From NCBI GenBank assembly GCA_021811315.1, contig JAJZPF010000009.1:30206-94205 (forward strand): a stretch of DNA of 64,000 nucleotides. The letters run 5' to 3'. A program made the position numbers and the translations under genes. Below, one piece after another: positions 1 to 8,415 of the stretch (positions are counted from its first letter, which is position 1; every line of letters starts with the position of its first letter). This DNA comes from a bacterium. GTDB taxonomy: Bacteria; Elusimicrobiota; Elusimicrobia; Elusimicrobiales; UBA9959. The notes beneath the pieces were generated by a model, which was given only the letters and a program-made list of their open reading frames with translations, did not search any database and was not told the origin of the DNA.

Positions 1-664
1 CCACCCACACATCAGAGTTGTCCGGATTTATGGCGACATCGGTAGGATAGTTGAGCGTGTTTTGCCCTACACTTCCCCCTCCATTTGCGGAATTGGATGT
101 TGCATTGGGTTGGCCTAGAACAATATCCGCCGAAGCCCCAAAACTTGGAGGATTGGGGAACCGCAGAACCCGATTGTTACCGCAATCAGCCACCCAGACG
201 GCAGTACTCCATAATGCGATGCCGCACGGTTTATTTAGCGTATTACTGGCGGGGGACCCGCCCCTGTTTGCTTTTCCCTGCGTGAAACCCTCCTGCCCGA
301 TTACCCCATCCGCTGCTTGGCCGTTGCCTAGACCAGCTGCATTGGACCATTTCAGCACTCGGTTGTTTTGATAATCCACCACATATACCGCGCCATTTTC
401 GGCAACCGCATACGGCTGATTAAAAGTACTGCCTGTGACGACATTTGGATAATTGCTTATCGCATCCGGCTGGCCCAACACCAAATCCGCCGGCGAACCG
501 TCAGAAATTGCAGCATGCAGGTTATTACCACATAAAATCAGCAAAACAATCGCCGCCACGTATTTTACCGGCGCGCGGCGACACCTCCTGGCGCACCAGA
601 TCTGTTTGCGCGCACTCACACGCAGGCAGGCAAGCGGCTTAAAATATTCCAAACACGTTTTCAT
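1..664 (-). CDS. Secreted NHL-repeat protein, C-terminus beyond window
   Basis: Reading leftwards from the ATG at 664, the frame stays open to the window edge, so only the first 221 residues are visible. After a basic leader, residues 34-51 form a hydrophobic signal or anchor (KYVAAIVLLILC...HA). The mature part carries repeats of the NHL type, with 'VVDYQNNRVLKW' and 'VADCGNNRVLRF' as diagnostic strands and 'DLVLGQPDA' / 'DIVLGQPNA' as linker motifs recurring about every 60-70 residues. NHL repeats fold into extracytoplasmic beta-propellers that usually bind protein or sugar partners. The start is uncertain: the ATG at 664 lacks a good ribosome-binding site, and a strong AGGAGG (rc of 584-589) lies inside the leader without a well-spaced start. 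Ligand unknown. Confidence 0.8.
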   Translation of the reverse strand, partial: MKTCLEYFKPLACLRVSARKQIWCARRCRRAPVKYVAAIVLLILCGNNLHAAISDGSPADLVLGQPDAISNYPNVVTGSTFNQPYAVAENGAVYVVDYQNNRVLKWSNAAGLGNGQAADGVIGQEGFTQGKANRGGSPASNTLNKPCGIALWSTAVWVADCGNNRVLRFPNPPSFGASADIVLGQPNATSNSANGGGSVGQNTLNYPTDVAINPDNSDVWV

Positions 665-839
665 AAACCCGGTTGTAAATGACATAAAAACAGCGCAGGG
701 CCCCCATAGAATACAATGATGTTATAGCAGAACAACGACTATAAGTCAATGGATTGATTATCTTATATATTATGTCGGCCGTGCGCACTTCTCTCCTACA
801 ATTTACTTGCGGAACCGCCGGTAAAGTTCTGGAGGGATA

Positions 840-1187
840 ATGCGCGGAGATATTTATTCTATTTTGGGGGACAGGATACGGGAAGAGCGCAAGCTGGCCG
901 GGCTTACCATGGAAAAACTGGCTGAACTGGCAGGCATAAGCACCAGTTTCCTGGCTTATATCGAGACCAAGGGCAGGAAGGCGAGCCTGGAGACCATACA
1001 AAAACTGGCCGAGGCTCTGAGGATCCCGGTGGCCAGGTTGTTCGAGACCGCCCCAGGCCCCGGGAAAGACGCGGTTTACAAAGCCACCCGGCAGTTCGCC
1101 CAGTTTATCCGGGACAAAAACGCAGCGGAAACCGCCGGTATCCTTGAAGTGGCCAGATCCGCCGCCAAACACCTGCGCCGGAAATAA
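840..1187 (+). CDS. Small XRE-family transcriptional regulator (copy 1 of 3)
   Basis: 115-residue protein with a Cro/C1-type helix-turn-helix at about residues 10-66: 'LTMEKLAELAGISTSFLAYIE' is the HTH core, and the recognition helix is followed by 'SLETIQKLAEAL'. A charged helical tail of about 45 residues has no recognisable ligand domain. A good ribosome-binding site (GGAGGG) precedes the ATG by 4 nt. It is transcribed divergently from the NHL-repeat gene, with 175 bp of AT-rich DNA between them, so autoregulation or control of that neighbour is possible (inference). Two similarly built proteins lie at 12117 and 52190. Confidence 0.85.
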   Translation: MRGDIYSILGDRIREERKLAGLTMEKLAELAGISTSFLAYIETKGRKASLETIQKLAEALRIPVARLFETAPGPGKDAVYKATRQFAQFIRDKNAAETAGILEVARSAAKHLRRK

Positions 1188-1254
1188 AGCCGGACAAAAT
1201 CCGCTTCATGACCGCGCTTATCCCGCCGGCAAACCGTAAAAGCGCCGCCTACGT

Positions 1255-1656
1255 TCAAAACACCTCTTTTATCCCGCCCGCCACGGCGGCGAACGGAACA
1301 ACCTCCACCTTGTCGTGTAATGAATAACGCTTTTCGCCGGGGTAAATTACGGCTATACGCTCAAGGGCCAGGTCTTTCAAAGCCGTAGTCATTGATGGGG
1401 GTCAGGCGCGGCGCGTCCTCGCGCTTGCATTCAACTCCCAGCAGCTGCCGTTCTTAACCAGTAAAAGGTCCAGTTCCGCGCCGCCGTGAGTGCCCTGGTA
1501 ATAGACCTCGTCGAAGTAATTTACAGACCCGGGGTTTGCCAACTGCCGGGCCAATGTGGTTTTGCCGCATTGCCGCGGCCCTATAAGGGCTGTTACGCGG
1601 CTGCGTTTCGCCGAGGTTTTTAACCGCCTTAAAAGGGCGGCGCGCTTGATTTGCAT
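1255..1656 (-). pseudogene. Decayed DUF4143-type AAA ATPase
   Basis: Remnant of the AAA-ATPase/DUF4143 family, normally about 400 residues. The first part has a Walker A (IGPRQCGKTT) and then runs directly into text typical of the DUF4143 C-terminal nuclease-like domain (THGGAELDLLLVKNG), so about 250 residues are missing in the middle. Beyond 1440 the frame breaks: 'ECKREDAPRLTP' continues in a second frame and 'TTALKDLALERIAVIYPG' in a third, ending in TGA at 1255. One large deletion plus at least two frameshifts make this a clear pseudogene. Intact members are frequent on mobile and accessory DNA. Confidence 0.8.
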
Positions 1657-1760
1657 ATTTTCTTACACCATGAAATAGGAAAGTGCAGCTTTCGATTTTC
1701 ATGGCGGCGCTTTTTAAGCGCCAAGCGGAGCCAGGGCTGAAAAAACCAGTCTTTCGTTCT

Positions 1761-3881
1761 TTATTTTATTACGGTAAAGCGGACGGCGCCGGATCTTATG
1801 GTCCGGCCGCCGGTATTGGCCGCAAAATATACGCTGTGGCGGCCGGGAACCAGCGGCCAGGAAACGCTTTCTCCTTTCTCGGGCAGTTCCGCCCCGTCCA
1901 TGGTCCAGGTTATTTCGCCTTCCGCGCCGGCCGCTTTCAGGAAAACCGCCTGCGCGGCGAGCGGGGTTTGCGGGTCTATGCGGAAAATATCGCCCTCTGC
2001 CGGGAATTTAACTGAAAATTTTACCGCGGCCGGGACTGGCGCGCGCTCGGCCGCGGGCGTATGTTCGGCGCATTGGCCGGAGGGCAGATTGGCGGCGGAG
2101 AAAACCTCGTCCATCGAAGCCGGACAGAAGGAGGAGGGCGGAAGGCCGGAAACGGGACAGACCTTTACCGTCCTTATGCCCGGCGGCCGCCTGAAAGGCG
2201 TGGAACCGTAAAGTTTTTCCAGCTCCAAGGCCAGCTCTTTAAGGGCCGGGCCGGCGCCGGTTATACCGGAGACTTTCCTCATCGGGCTGCCGTCGAAATT
2301 GCCCACCCAGACCCCGGCCGTCCACTCCGGGGTATAGCCCACGGCCCAGTTGTCGCGGTAATCCTTGGTGGTCCCGGTCTTGGCGGCGAAGTCGAAAGGA
2401 AGGTTGAAAACGGAATTCACGCCGAAAGCCGGGGCGCGCGCGCTATTGTCCGAAAGGATATTAGTTATAAGATAAGCTTCGCTCCGGCCTATTGCGCGGC
2501 GCGGGGGGGCGGCCGGGCTTTCCATTTCGAAACGGGCGGGAAGCCAGATCCCGCCGCGGGCCAGGGCGGCGTAGGCGTTCACCAGCTCGAGCAAAGTCAC
2601 CTCGCCGTTGCCGAGGGCCAGGCCCTCGCCGTAAAACCCGGCCGGCTTGGTCAAAGATCCAAAACCAAAATCCTTCAGCTTGGCCAGGAAAGCCGGCACC
2701 CCGTACTTTTCCGCGGTACGCACGGCCGGCACATTATAGGAGCAGGCCAGGGCCTCGCGCAGGCGCACCTGGCCGTGAAAGGTCTTGTCGTAGTTAAGCG
2801 GGGCGTGGCCGCCGGCGGCGTAAAGCGGCGCGTCCTCGATCAGGTCCGAGGGCCTGGCGCCTTTGGAGAAAGCCAGGGCGTAAAGGAAAGGCTTGAGCGC
2901 CGAGCCGGGCTGGCGCAGGGCTGTCACGCCGTCCACCTGCCCCGCATTGACCTCGTCGAAAAAATCATTTGAACCCGCCCAGGCTAATATTCCGCCGGTG
3001 GCATTGTCTATCACCAGGGCCGCGCCATTGGTGATATGGTGGCTTGAACCGAGCGCGGCGAGGCGGTTCCTGAGCGCCCCGGCCGCCGCCCGCTGGGCGC
3101 GGAGGTCCAGGGTGGTCTTTATCTTCCCGGCGCCGGAGCGCTTCAGCGCATAGTCGCAGAACTGCGGGGCCTCGAAATGTTTTTCTTTTTCCCTCACCGA
3201 GACTTTTTCGGCCAGGGCCCGGCGGTAGCTTTCCTCGTCCGCCAGGCCGAGGTCCAGGAGGCGGCGCAGGATCAGGCGCTGGCGGGCGAAAGCCGCTTTC
3301 GGGTTCCGGCGGGGATCGTAATTTACGGGCGATTTAGGGAGGCCGGCCAGCAAAGCGGCCTGCGCCAGGCTGAGGTCCTTCGCCGGCAGGCCGAAATATT
3401 CCTCCGAAGCAGCTTCGGCGCCGGTAAGCAAAGGACCGTAGGAAACGCCGTTGAAGTAACCCTCCAGGATCTCTTCCTTACTGTGCTTCGTCTCAAGGCG
3501 GAGGGCCGAGAACATCTCATAGAGCTTGCCGGAAAAAGAGCGCGGGTGCGGCTCTAGCGCCCGGGCGAGCTGCTGCGTTATGGTGGAAGCCCCGGAGACG
3601 GTGCGCCCTCCCCTGGAATTCTGCCAGGCGGCTCGCGCCACCGAGCGGAAGTCAACGCCCGGGTGCAGGAAAAAGCGCTTGTCCTCGGCGGCCACTGTGG
3701 CCAGGACAAGCCAGGGCGAGACCTGGTCCAGTTTCACCGGCACGCAGGCAGCGTCCGAATCGCCCCCGGAGTAAGCGCGCAGCGGCGCGCCGTAGCGGTC
3801 GGTTATTTCGATGGAGGGTTTAGGCTCGCCCGCCGAGGCGGCGGCGGGCAAAAAAAGAAGGAACAGGGCCAGGGCTTTCAT
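1761..3881 (-). CDS. pbpC: Penicillin-binding protein 1C (bifunctional PG synthase)
   Basis: 706 residues, secreted or anchored by an N-terminal hydrophobic segment (residues 1-17). The GT51 glycosyltransferase domain has the catalytic EDKRFFLHPG (Glu66) and GASTITQQ (97-104). The transpeptidase domain has SALK (Ser327), SYN (381-383) and KTGT (501-504), so both active sites look intact. The last ~90 residues match the BiPBP C-terminal beta-domain of PBP1C. It would polymerise and crosslink peptidoglycan in the periplasm. Its ATG overlaps the stop of the upstream methyltransferase gene (ATGA), so it is the last gene of a leftward operon. PBP1C genes often sit beside a large alpha-2-macroglobulin gene; here that gene is 32 kb away (36365-42088). 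Confidence 0.93.
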   Translation of the reverse strand: MKALALFLLFLPAAASAGEPKPSIEITDRYGAPLRAYSGGDSDAACVPVKLDQVSPWLVLATVAAEDKRFFLHPGVDFRSVARAAWQNSRGGRTVSGASTITQQLARALEPHPRSFSGKLYEMFSALRLETKHSKEEILEGYFNGVSYGPLLTGAEAASEEYFGLPAKDLSLAQAALLAGLPKSPVNYDPRRNPKAAFARQRLILRRLLDLGLADEESYRRALAEKVSVREKEKHFEAPQFCDYALKRSGAGKIKTTLDLRAQRAAAGALRNRLAALGSSHHITNGAALVIDNATGGILAWAGSNDFFDEVNAGQVDGVTALRQPGSALKPFLYALAFSKGARPSDLIEDAPLYAAGGHAPLNYDKTFHGQVRLREALACSYNVPAVRTAEKYGVPAFLAKLKDFGFGSLTKPAGFYGEGLALGNGEVTLLELVNAYAALARGGIWLPARFEMESPAAPPRRAIGRSEAYLITNILSDNSARAPAFGVNSVFNLPFDFAAKTGTTKDYRDNWAVGYTPEWTAGVWVGNFDGSPMRKVSGITGAGPALKELALELEKLYGSTPFRRPPGIRTVKVCPVSGLPPSSFCPASMDEVFSAANLPSGQCAEHTPAAERAPVPAAVKFSVKFPAEGDIFRIDPQTPLAAQAVFLKAAGAEGEITWTMDGAELPEKGESVSWPLVPGRHSVYFAANTGGRTIRSGAVRFTVIK

Positions 3882-4720
3882 TCGCAGTAAAAATCGTGCT
3901 CGGCGAAAGTATTCAGGGTTATTTTATAATCGGCCCTGAGGCCGAGTATAACTTCAGGCAGGACTTTTTTATCAGCCTGCTTGTGGTAAGCCGCCAGGGA
4001 AAGGACGGGCTTATACTTCTTTATTATCCTTTCCGCCCCGAGCAGGACGTTCTTTTCGTAGCCTTCTACGTCTATCTTTATAAAGTCCACCCGCCCTTTC
4101 ACAAGTCCGTCCAAAGGCGCCACTTTCACCAGCCGCCGGCCTGAATAGGTTATTTCCCGGTTAACTCCCGCGTCTCCGCAGTCTATCATCGAGGAACCTT
4201 CCCCCCGCGTATTGAACTTTATCTCGGCCCTGCCGTTCTCCGCGCCCAAAGCTATATTCACGGGCTTAAGCGCGCCGTTAAGGGTCAGATTGCGCTTTAA
4301 AATTTTACATGTCTCGGCCACTGCCTCGAAGGAATAAACCTTTTTCGCGCCCAGGGCGCGGGCATATAGGGAGAATAAACCTATATTCGCCCCCGCGTCC
4401 ACGACTATCTTCCCGGCCAGCTCGCCGGCATTATACTGGTCGCGGATTATTACGCAATCCACATCGTTGATAAAATTTCCAAGGTCCGCCGGGACGTTAA
4501 AAAGCATCTTTTTTTTGTTCCAGAGGCGTATTTCCAGACGGGACGGTGTAAGCCCCAGTATCTTTTCAATAGCTTTGGCGCAAAGCTCCGGCTTTCCGGA
4601 CAAGGCCCGCTTCAGGCGCAAAACGGCCTCCAGCGCCGAAGCGTCCAGTTCAAGGACCGCGCCGTCAGCCCCGTATAAGGTTATAGCGAGCCCGCGCCCG
4701 CGCCTGTCTTTTATTTTCAT
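3878..4720 (-). CDS. FkbM-family SAM-dependent methyltransferase
   Basis: About 280 residues from the ATG at 4720. An in-frame start at 4810 exists but would overlap the upstream gene by 71 nt, so I prefer 4720, 19 nt after that gene's stop. The Rossmann SAM-binding motif is 'VVDAGANIGLFSLYA', followed by the acidic 'YSFEAV'. The FkbM hallmark 'VDFIKIDVEGYEKNVLLGAE' is present near the C-terminus. FkbM enzymes O-methylate sugars or small molecules; a glycan substrate would fit the co-translated PBP1C gene, with which it shares an ATGA overlap, but the substrate cannot be read from sequence. Confidence 0.85.
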   Translation of the reverse strand: MKIKDRRGRGLAITLYGADGAVLELDASALEAVLRLKRALSGKPELCAKAIEKILGLTPSRLEIRLWNKKKMLFNVPADLGNFINDVDCVIIRDQYNAGELAGKIVVDAGANIGLFSLYARALGAKKVYSFEAVAETCKILKRNLTLNGALKPVNIALGAENGRAEIKFNTRGEGSSMIDCGDAGVNREITYSGRRLVKVAPLDGLVKGRVDFIKIDVEGYEKNVLLGAERIIKKYKPVLSLAAYHKQADKKVLPEVILGLRADYKITLNTFAEHDFYCE

Positions 4721-4739
4721 TGTCGATAAAACCCTGTTT

Positions 4740-6503
4740 CTATTCAGCTCCGGCCTCTTTTTCGGGCGGCATAAAGAAGGAATCGGCTTCTTCCGCCGCT
4801 TTCCCGCCAAGAGCGTCGTTGAGCTCGCCGAAGTTCAGGCCGCCGTAGTTTCCTTTATTGAAGATGATAGTGGCGCAAGTCCTGTTCAATTGCCCGGCAT
4901 CCAGGCCTTTCCACAGTTCGCCCAGCGTTTTGCCGCCCGGGGCTGCCCTCGCGGCCGGTTTGCCGGTAAAAAGGATATTCAGCTCCTCTACCCGCTTTTC
5001 GCCGAAGATCTCCCTTATATCATCCATATTCGCCCCGGCAAATACGCCGCCATCAAACCGGAGGCTGGAGCAGAACCTGTTAATCTGGGCGTCGCTGAGG
5101 CCCTTAAGATATTTGCCCAGAGGGTAGCGCGGGAGCCTGCGGCGTCCGGCTGCGTTTTTGCTTTTTATTTTTTTCTTTTTAGGCTTATTGCGCAGTTTCA
5201 TCTCCGGGAACAGCCGTGCCAGCCCTTCGTAGATACCGGCGAAGGGTTCCTCGTCGGACCAGCCCTTAACGGTGTGCACTATTTTCCCGTCCTTGATAAA
5301 ATAAAAAGTCGGGGAAAAGGAGAAATCCACTCCCGGCCAGTCCTTGCCGGAAGCTGTCACCCGGTATTGCAGCTTATGAGCCGTGTTCCAGCTCCCGAGC
5401 GAGGCGAAATCGATATCCGAGGTGAGCGGCAGCGCGTATTTCCGGAAGAGAGGGCCCAGTTCCGCGTCTTTTTCTATGCTCCCCAAAGCGTCGGCCGCGA
5501 AATGGCAGCCGGGCCTGGCCGCCACCAGAATGCGGCGACCGCCCTTCTTTACCTTTTTTATCTCCAGGGCGGTTTTCCCGTCTTTGGTGTAATAGACGGC
5601 CGCCTCTCCGGGTTTTGTGCCCAGACTCCCTGTTATGGGAGGAACCGTCTGTAATTCATAGGCCGGATATCGCTCTTTAAGCGCTGAAGCTTTGGCGAAG
5701 AGTTTAAAATCAAGCAGGCGCTGGTGCAGGTCCTGAACTTTATTCTCATTGGCCAGGCCGCGCTTCCCAAGCTCGGCCAGCAAGCCCTCCTGGGCCGCAA
5801 GGCTTTCTTTATCCGGGGTATAGCAATTAAAGTAACTGGTCAGGTCATAAGCGTTCTTCAATGTTCCGATATCATAAGCCGGCAGGCTTGCCGGGGCGAA
5901 GGCTTTCCCGGCCAGGAGAGTTTTGAATTCGGAACTTACCAGCCTTTTCCTTTCATCGTCCCAGTCGTCCTGGCTGCTGGCAAGACGGCGGATCCGCAGC
6001 GCGCTCTCCAGGCGTGCCGGTACTTCCAGGAGCCCGGCCTTGTCCAGGCAGGAGCGGAACTCCGCGGAACTTCCGGCGCCGCGCCAGCCCTGCAGGTCGC
6101 ACAGGGCGCTTCCATCAGAATAAAAGATGACGCGCGGCTCGGCCGAAAAGACGAATTCCGGCCAGTCGCCGGTGGAATACATCACCGTATATTCAAAAGG
6201 GCTGCCCCGGTTCCACTCCGCCGCCGCGTTCAGGCTCTCCGCGCTGGTTATGAAGAAAGCGCGGGCCAGCAGCGCGGCCTTCGCGGTATCGTCCCTGGCA
6301 AGATCCTCCATCGCCTGTATCGAGAAAGCGGCTCCGGGCTCGCCGTAAAAAATTATTTTAGTCCCGGCAAGGTCCAGGGCCGGCCTGCCCTCCGGCTGGC
6401 CCGCTTCGTTTATCAACTGGTACCTGTGCCGCCCGGTTTCGGCCCCGGCCCGCAAGCCGGCCCCAAGGAGCAAAGCTGCCGCGGCCATCGCAATAAATTT
6501 CAT
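4740..6503 (-). CDS. Secreted protein with thioredoxin-like domains and a duplicated C-terminal motif
   Basis: 587 residues with a clear Sec signal peptide (residues 1-21, ending AGAE). Two thioredoxin-fold stretches can be seen: an N-terminal one around 'TKIIFYGEPGAAF...PRVIFYSDGSALCDLQGW' and a second around 'RRILVAARPGCHFA...SPTFYFIKDGKIVHTVKGW'. Neither keeps a CxxC; only one Cys remains in the second, so disulfide redox chemistry is unlikely in its classical form. After a Lys-rich linker there are two copies of a ~50-residue motif (LGKYLKGLSDAQINRFCSSL and LGELWKGLDAGQLNRTCATI). Good RBS (GAGGGG). Its start overlaps the stop of the upstream membrane-protein gene. Function unknown. Confidence 0.75.
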   Translation of the reverse strand: MKFIAMAAAALLLGAGLRAGAETGRHRYQLINEAGQPEGRPALDLAGTKIIFYGEPGAAFSIQAMEDLARDDTAKAALLARAFFITSAESLNAAAEWNRGSPFEYTVMYSTGDWPEFVFSAEPRVIFYSDGSALCDLQGWRGAGSSAEFRSCLDKAGLLEVPARLESALRIRRLASSQDDWDDERKRLVSSEFKTLLAGKAFAPASLPAYDIGTLKNAYDLTSYFNCYTPDKESLAAQEGLLAELGKRGLANENKVQDLHQRLLDFKLFAKASALKERYPAYELQTVPPITGSLGTKPGEAAVYYTKDGKTALEIKKVKKGGRRILVAARPGCHFAADALGSIEKDAELGPLFRKYALPLTSDIDFASLGSWNTAHKLQYRVTASGKDWPGVDFSFSPTFYFIKDGKIVHTVKGWSDEEPFAGIYEGLARLFPEMKLRNKPKKKKIKSKNAAGRRRLPRYPLGKYLKGLSDAQINRFCSSLRFDGGVFAGANMDDIREIFGEKRVEELNILFTGKPAARAAPGGKTLGELWKGLDAGQLNRTCATIIFNKGNYGGLNFGELNDALGGKAAEEADSFFMPPEKEAGAE

Positions 6504-7768
6504 ATTTTCCCCTCGCCGCGCAGATAGGCGGGCGCGGAGATCTCCCTGAAGAAACCGCCCGAAAGGCGCCAGTCGTTATCCGGAAAGGCGCCGTCGACAT
6601 TACCGCTGCCGACGAAGCGGCCCCGGCCCCGGCACACTTTCCCGTCTATCCAGTCAAAGCCGAAAAAACCTTTTTTGACCGTAACAAAACAAGAATCCCC
6701 GATCTCGACAAGCTCGAATTCTTTCCGGCGCACATTAAATTTGTAAACCTCCGAAGCGCCGGGCCAGGCCGATAAGCCGATAGTAAAGTTGCTGCCTTTC
6801 CCGGACGAAGCGTGTTTTAACAGGACCTTAACCTCATACCTGGCCGCCGCTGAAATGTCCTGGCTGCCGTTAAGGACCATAAACCAGCCCCAGCACCACA
6901 GGACGATCCCCAGTCCGCCGAAAGCCAGGCTCTTCCCGAAAGCGCGCAGCCCGGTGGAAGTTCCTTTAACCCGCAGATAAATGTAGGAAAGAAAAACAAT
7001 TTCAAAGGCCAGGGCGGCGTAGAGCGAAGCCTTGAGCATTTGCCATTTCAAAACCGGCTCAAATGATTCTGAGCCCCAGAAAGCGACGAGCGCGCCGCAG
7101 AGCAGGAGCGCAATACCGCCCGCTGTGAAAACCAGCTCGGTACGGCGGCGGCTTTCCGTCAGGGGCGTAAGCGTGCCCTGGCCGGGGGCGGCCGGCATAA
7201 TACGGTCCGTCAGCGCCAGCATAGCCCTGGACGCCTCCACCATATCAGCCGTTCCGATCTCGCTGAAATCATCGCAGGGAATTTTTGTCAGGATGCAGCG
7301 ATTACCCTGCAGTTCAAGCGAGGTAAACCGCTCCAGAAGCCCTTTCAACTTGCTTTTGGCCTCCGGGGAAGCCAGCAGGCCGCTGATGAAAGAGCTGTCG
7401 TCGCACTCCATATAAACGGCCTGGTCGAAAGCGGGGTCGTTAAGCTGGATCTCCTGGTTGAGCCCGTAATCTTTTCCGAGTTTGTCGGACTTGGATTCGG
7501 TACGGAACACCGCCCGCGCGTTAAAATTCCCCGTGAAAGAAAGCTTAAGGATGGACGAATTGTCATTCCCTCCGGCCTTATAAGTAAAAGCCACCTGCCG
7601 CCCGCGGACATCCAAAACCCCTGATTTACTCCTGCGCAGGTAGTTAAAAAGATTTGTAGCCAAAGGGGCCCCTAAAAAGAAATGCGCGAACGCCACAATT
7701 GAAAGGAAAACGAGGTAGAAGGCGAAACAACCTATGACTATCATCGCGATAAGCGTAGGAAAACACAT
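6500..7768 (-). CDS. Multi-pass membrane protein of unknown function
   Basis: 422 residues; I do not recognise the family. Residues 1-35 form a transmembrane helix (MIVIGCFAFYLVFLSIVAFA). Residues 45-205 look like a soluble domain with several Cys. Three more membrane helices follow at about 215-300 (GGIALLLCGALVAFWG, ASLYAALAFEIVFLSYIYL, LAFGGLGIVLWCWGWFMVL), then a beta-rich C-terminal soluble domain. It is the first gene of the operon ending in pbpC and overlaps the next gene by 4 nt (ATGA). No convincing Shine-Dalgarno precedes the ATG. Context suggests a cell-envelope role (inference). Confidence 0.7.
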   Translation of the reverse strand: MCFPTLIAMIVIGCFAFYLVFLSIVAFAHFFLGAPLATNLFNYLRRSKSGVLDVRGRQVAFTYKAGGNDNSSILKLSFTGNFNARAVFRTESKSDKLGKDYGLNQEIQLNDPAFDQAVYMECDDSSFISGLLASPEAKSKLKGLLERFTSLELQGNRCILTKIPCDDFSEIGTADMVEASRAMLALTDRIMPAAPGQGTLTPLTESRRRTELVFTAGGIALLLCGALVAFWGSESFEPVLKWQMLKASLYAALAFEIVFLSYIYLRVKGTSTGLRAFGKSLAFGGLGIVLWCWGWFMVLNGSQDISAAARYEVKVLLKHASSGKGSNFTIGLSAWPGASEVYKFNVRRKEFELVEIGDSCFVTVKKGFFGFDWIDGKVCRGRGRFVGSGNVDGAFPDNDWRLSGGFFREISAPAYLRGEGKI

Positions 7769-7997
7769 TCATTCATAATACAAAAAGTCGGAGCTTTTTT
7801 TCGAAATTCTGAAAAGGCCCTCCTCGCCGGCGATTTAAACCCCGAATAATCCTCTTGCTTTCCAAAGCCCATTTTTTGCTAGTATCTAGGCATACCCGCT
7901 TTTGAAGCCTGTGACAGAGCCGTAAGGCGCTGAGCCCTTTAAACGGCGAACATGAGGTTGAACGCGGTAAATTTGAAGCAGAGCAAGGAGAAATACA

Positions 7998-8243
7998 ATG
8001 GCAAACCCGAAATTCATGAAACCCGTGCAGCCGGACGCGGACCTGGCGGCGGTGGTAGGCAGCACCCCCATCCCCCGGACCGAGATCATCAAGAAGATGT
8101 GGGACTACATAAAGGCGAAGGGCCTGCAGGACAAGGTCAACAAGCGCAACATCAACGCCGACGCGACCCTCCTGAAACTGTTCGGAAAGCCCCAGGTCAC
8201 GATGTTCGAACTGGCCGGCATCATTTCCAAGCACGTAAAATAA
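7998..8243 (+). CDS. Stand-alone SWIB/MDM2-domain protein
   Basis: 81 residues, almost entirely one SWIB/MDM2 fold: 'FMKPVQPDADLAAVVG', 'PRTEIIKKMWDYIKAKGLQD', 'NKRNINADATLLKLFG' and 'TMFELAGIISKHV' follow the family in order. In eukaryotes the domain belongs to chromatin remodellers; in bacteria it occurs as small single-domain proteins (known from Chlamydiae and others) thought to be nucleoid or DNA-associated. RBS AAGGAG 8 nt before the ATG. A weak promoter-like pair (TTGCTT at 7855, TAGTAT at 7880) lies upstream, and a strong terminator follows, so this is probably a monocistronic, well-expressed gene. Confidence 0.9.
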   Translation: MANPKFMKPVQPDADLAAVVGSTPIPRTEIIKKMWDYIKAKGLQDKVNKRNINADATLLKLFGKPQVTMFELAGIISKHVK

Positions 8244-8266
8244 GCGGCCTCCCGCGCTGTATTAAG

Positions 8267-8300
8267 GAGCCTCCCGTTAATTCGGGAGGCTCTTTTTTTT
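8267..8300 (+). terminator. Rho-independent terminator after the SWIB gene
   Basis: 10-bp perfect stem GAGCCTCCCG / CGGGAGGCTC with a TTAATT loop, followed by T8. It lies 24 bp after the SWIB stop codon. The same stem recurs at 10569 and 14615. Confidence 0.92.
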
Positions 8301-8415
8301 GTACGAAACCGCGGGAATACGCCCCGGCTTTTTGTATTATAGACAGAACCGGCGGCAAGCCGCGATTTTCTTAAACCGCCTTTATTTGCCGCGGACCGCA
8401 GGGGAGGCCTCAATA

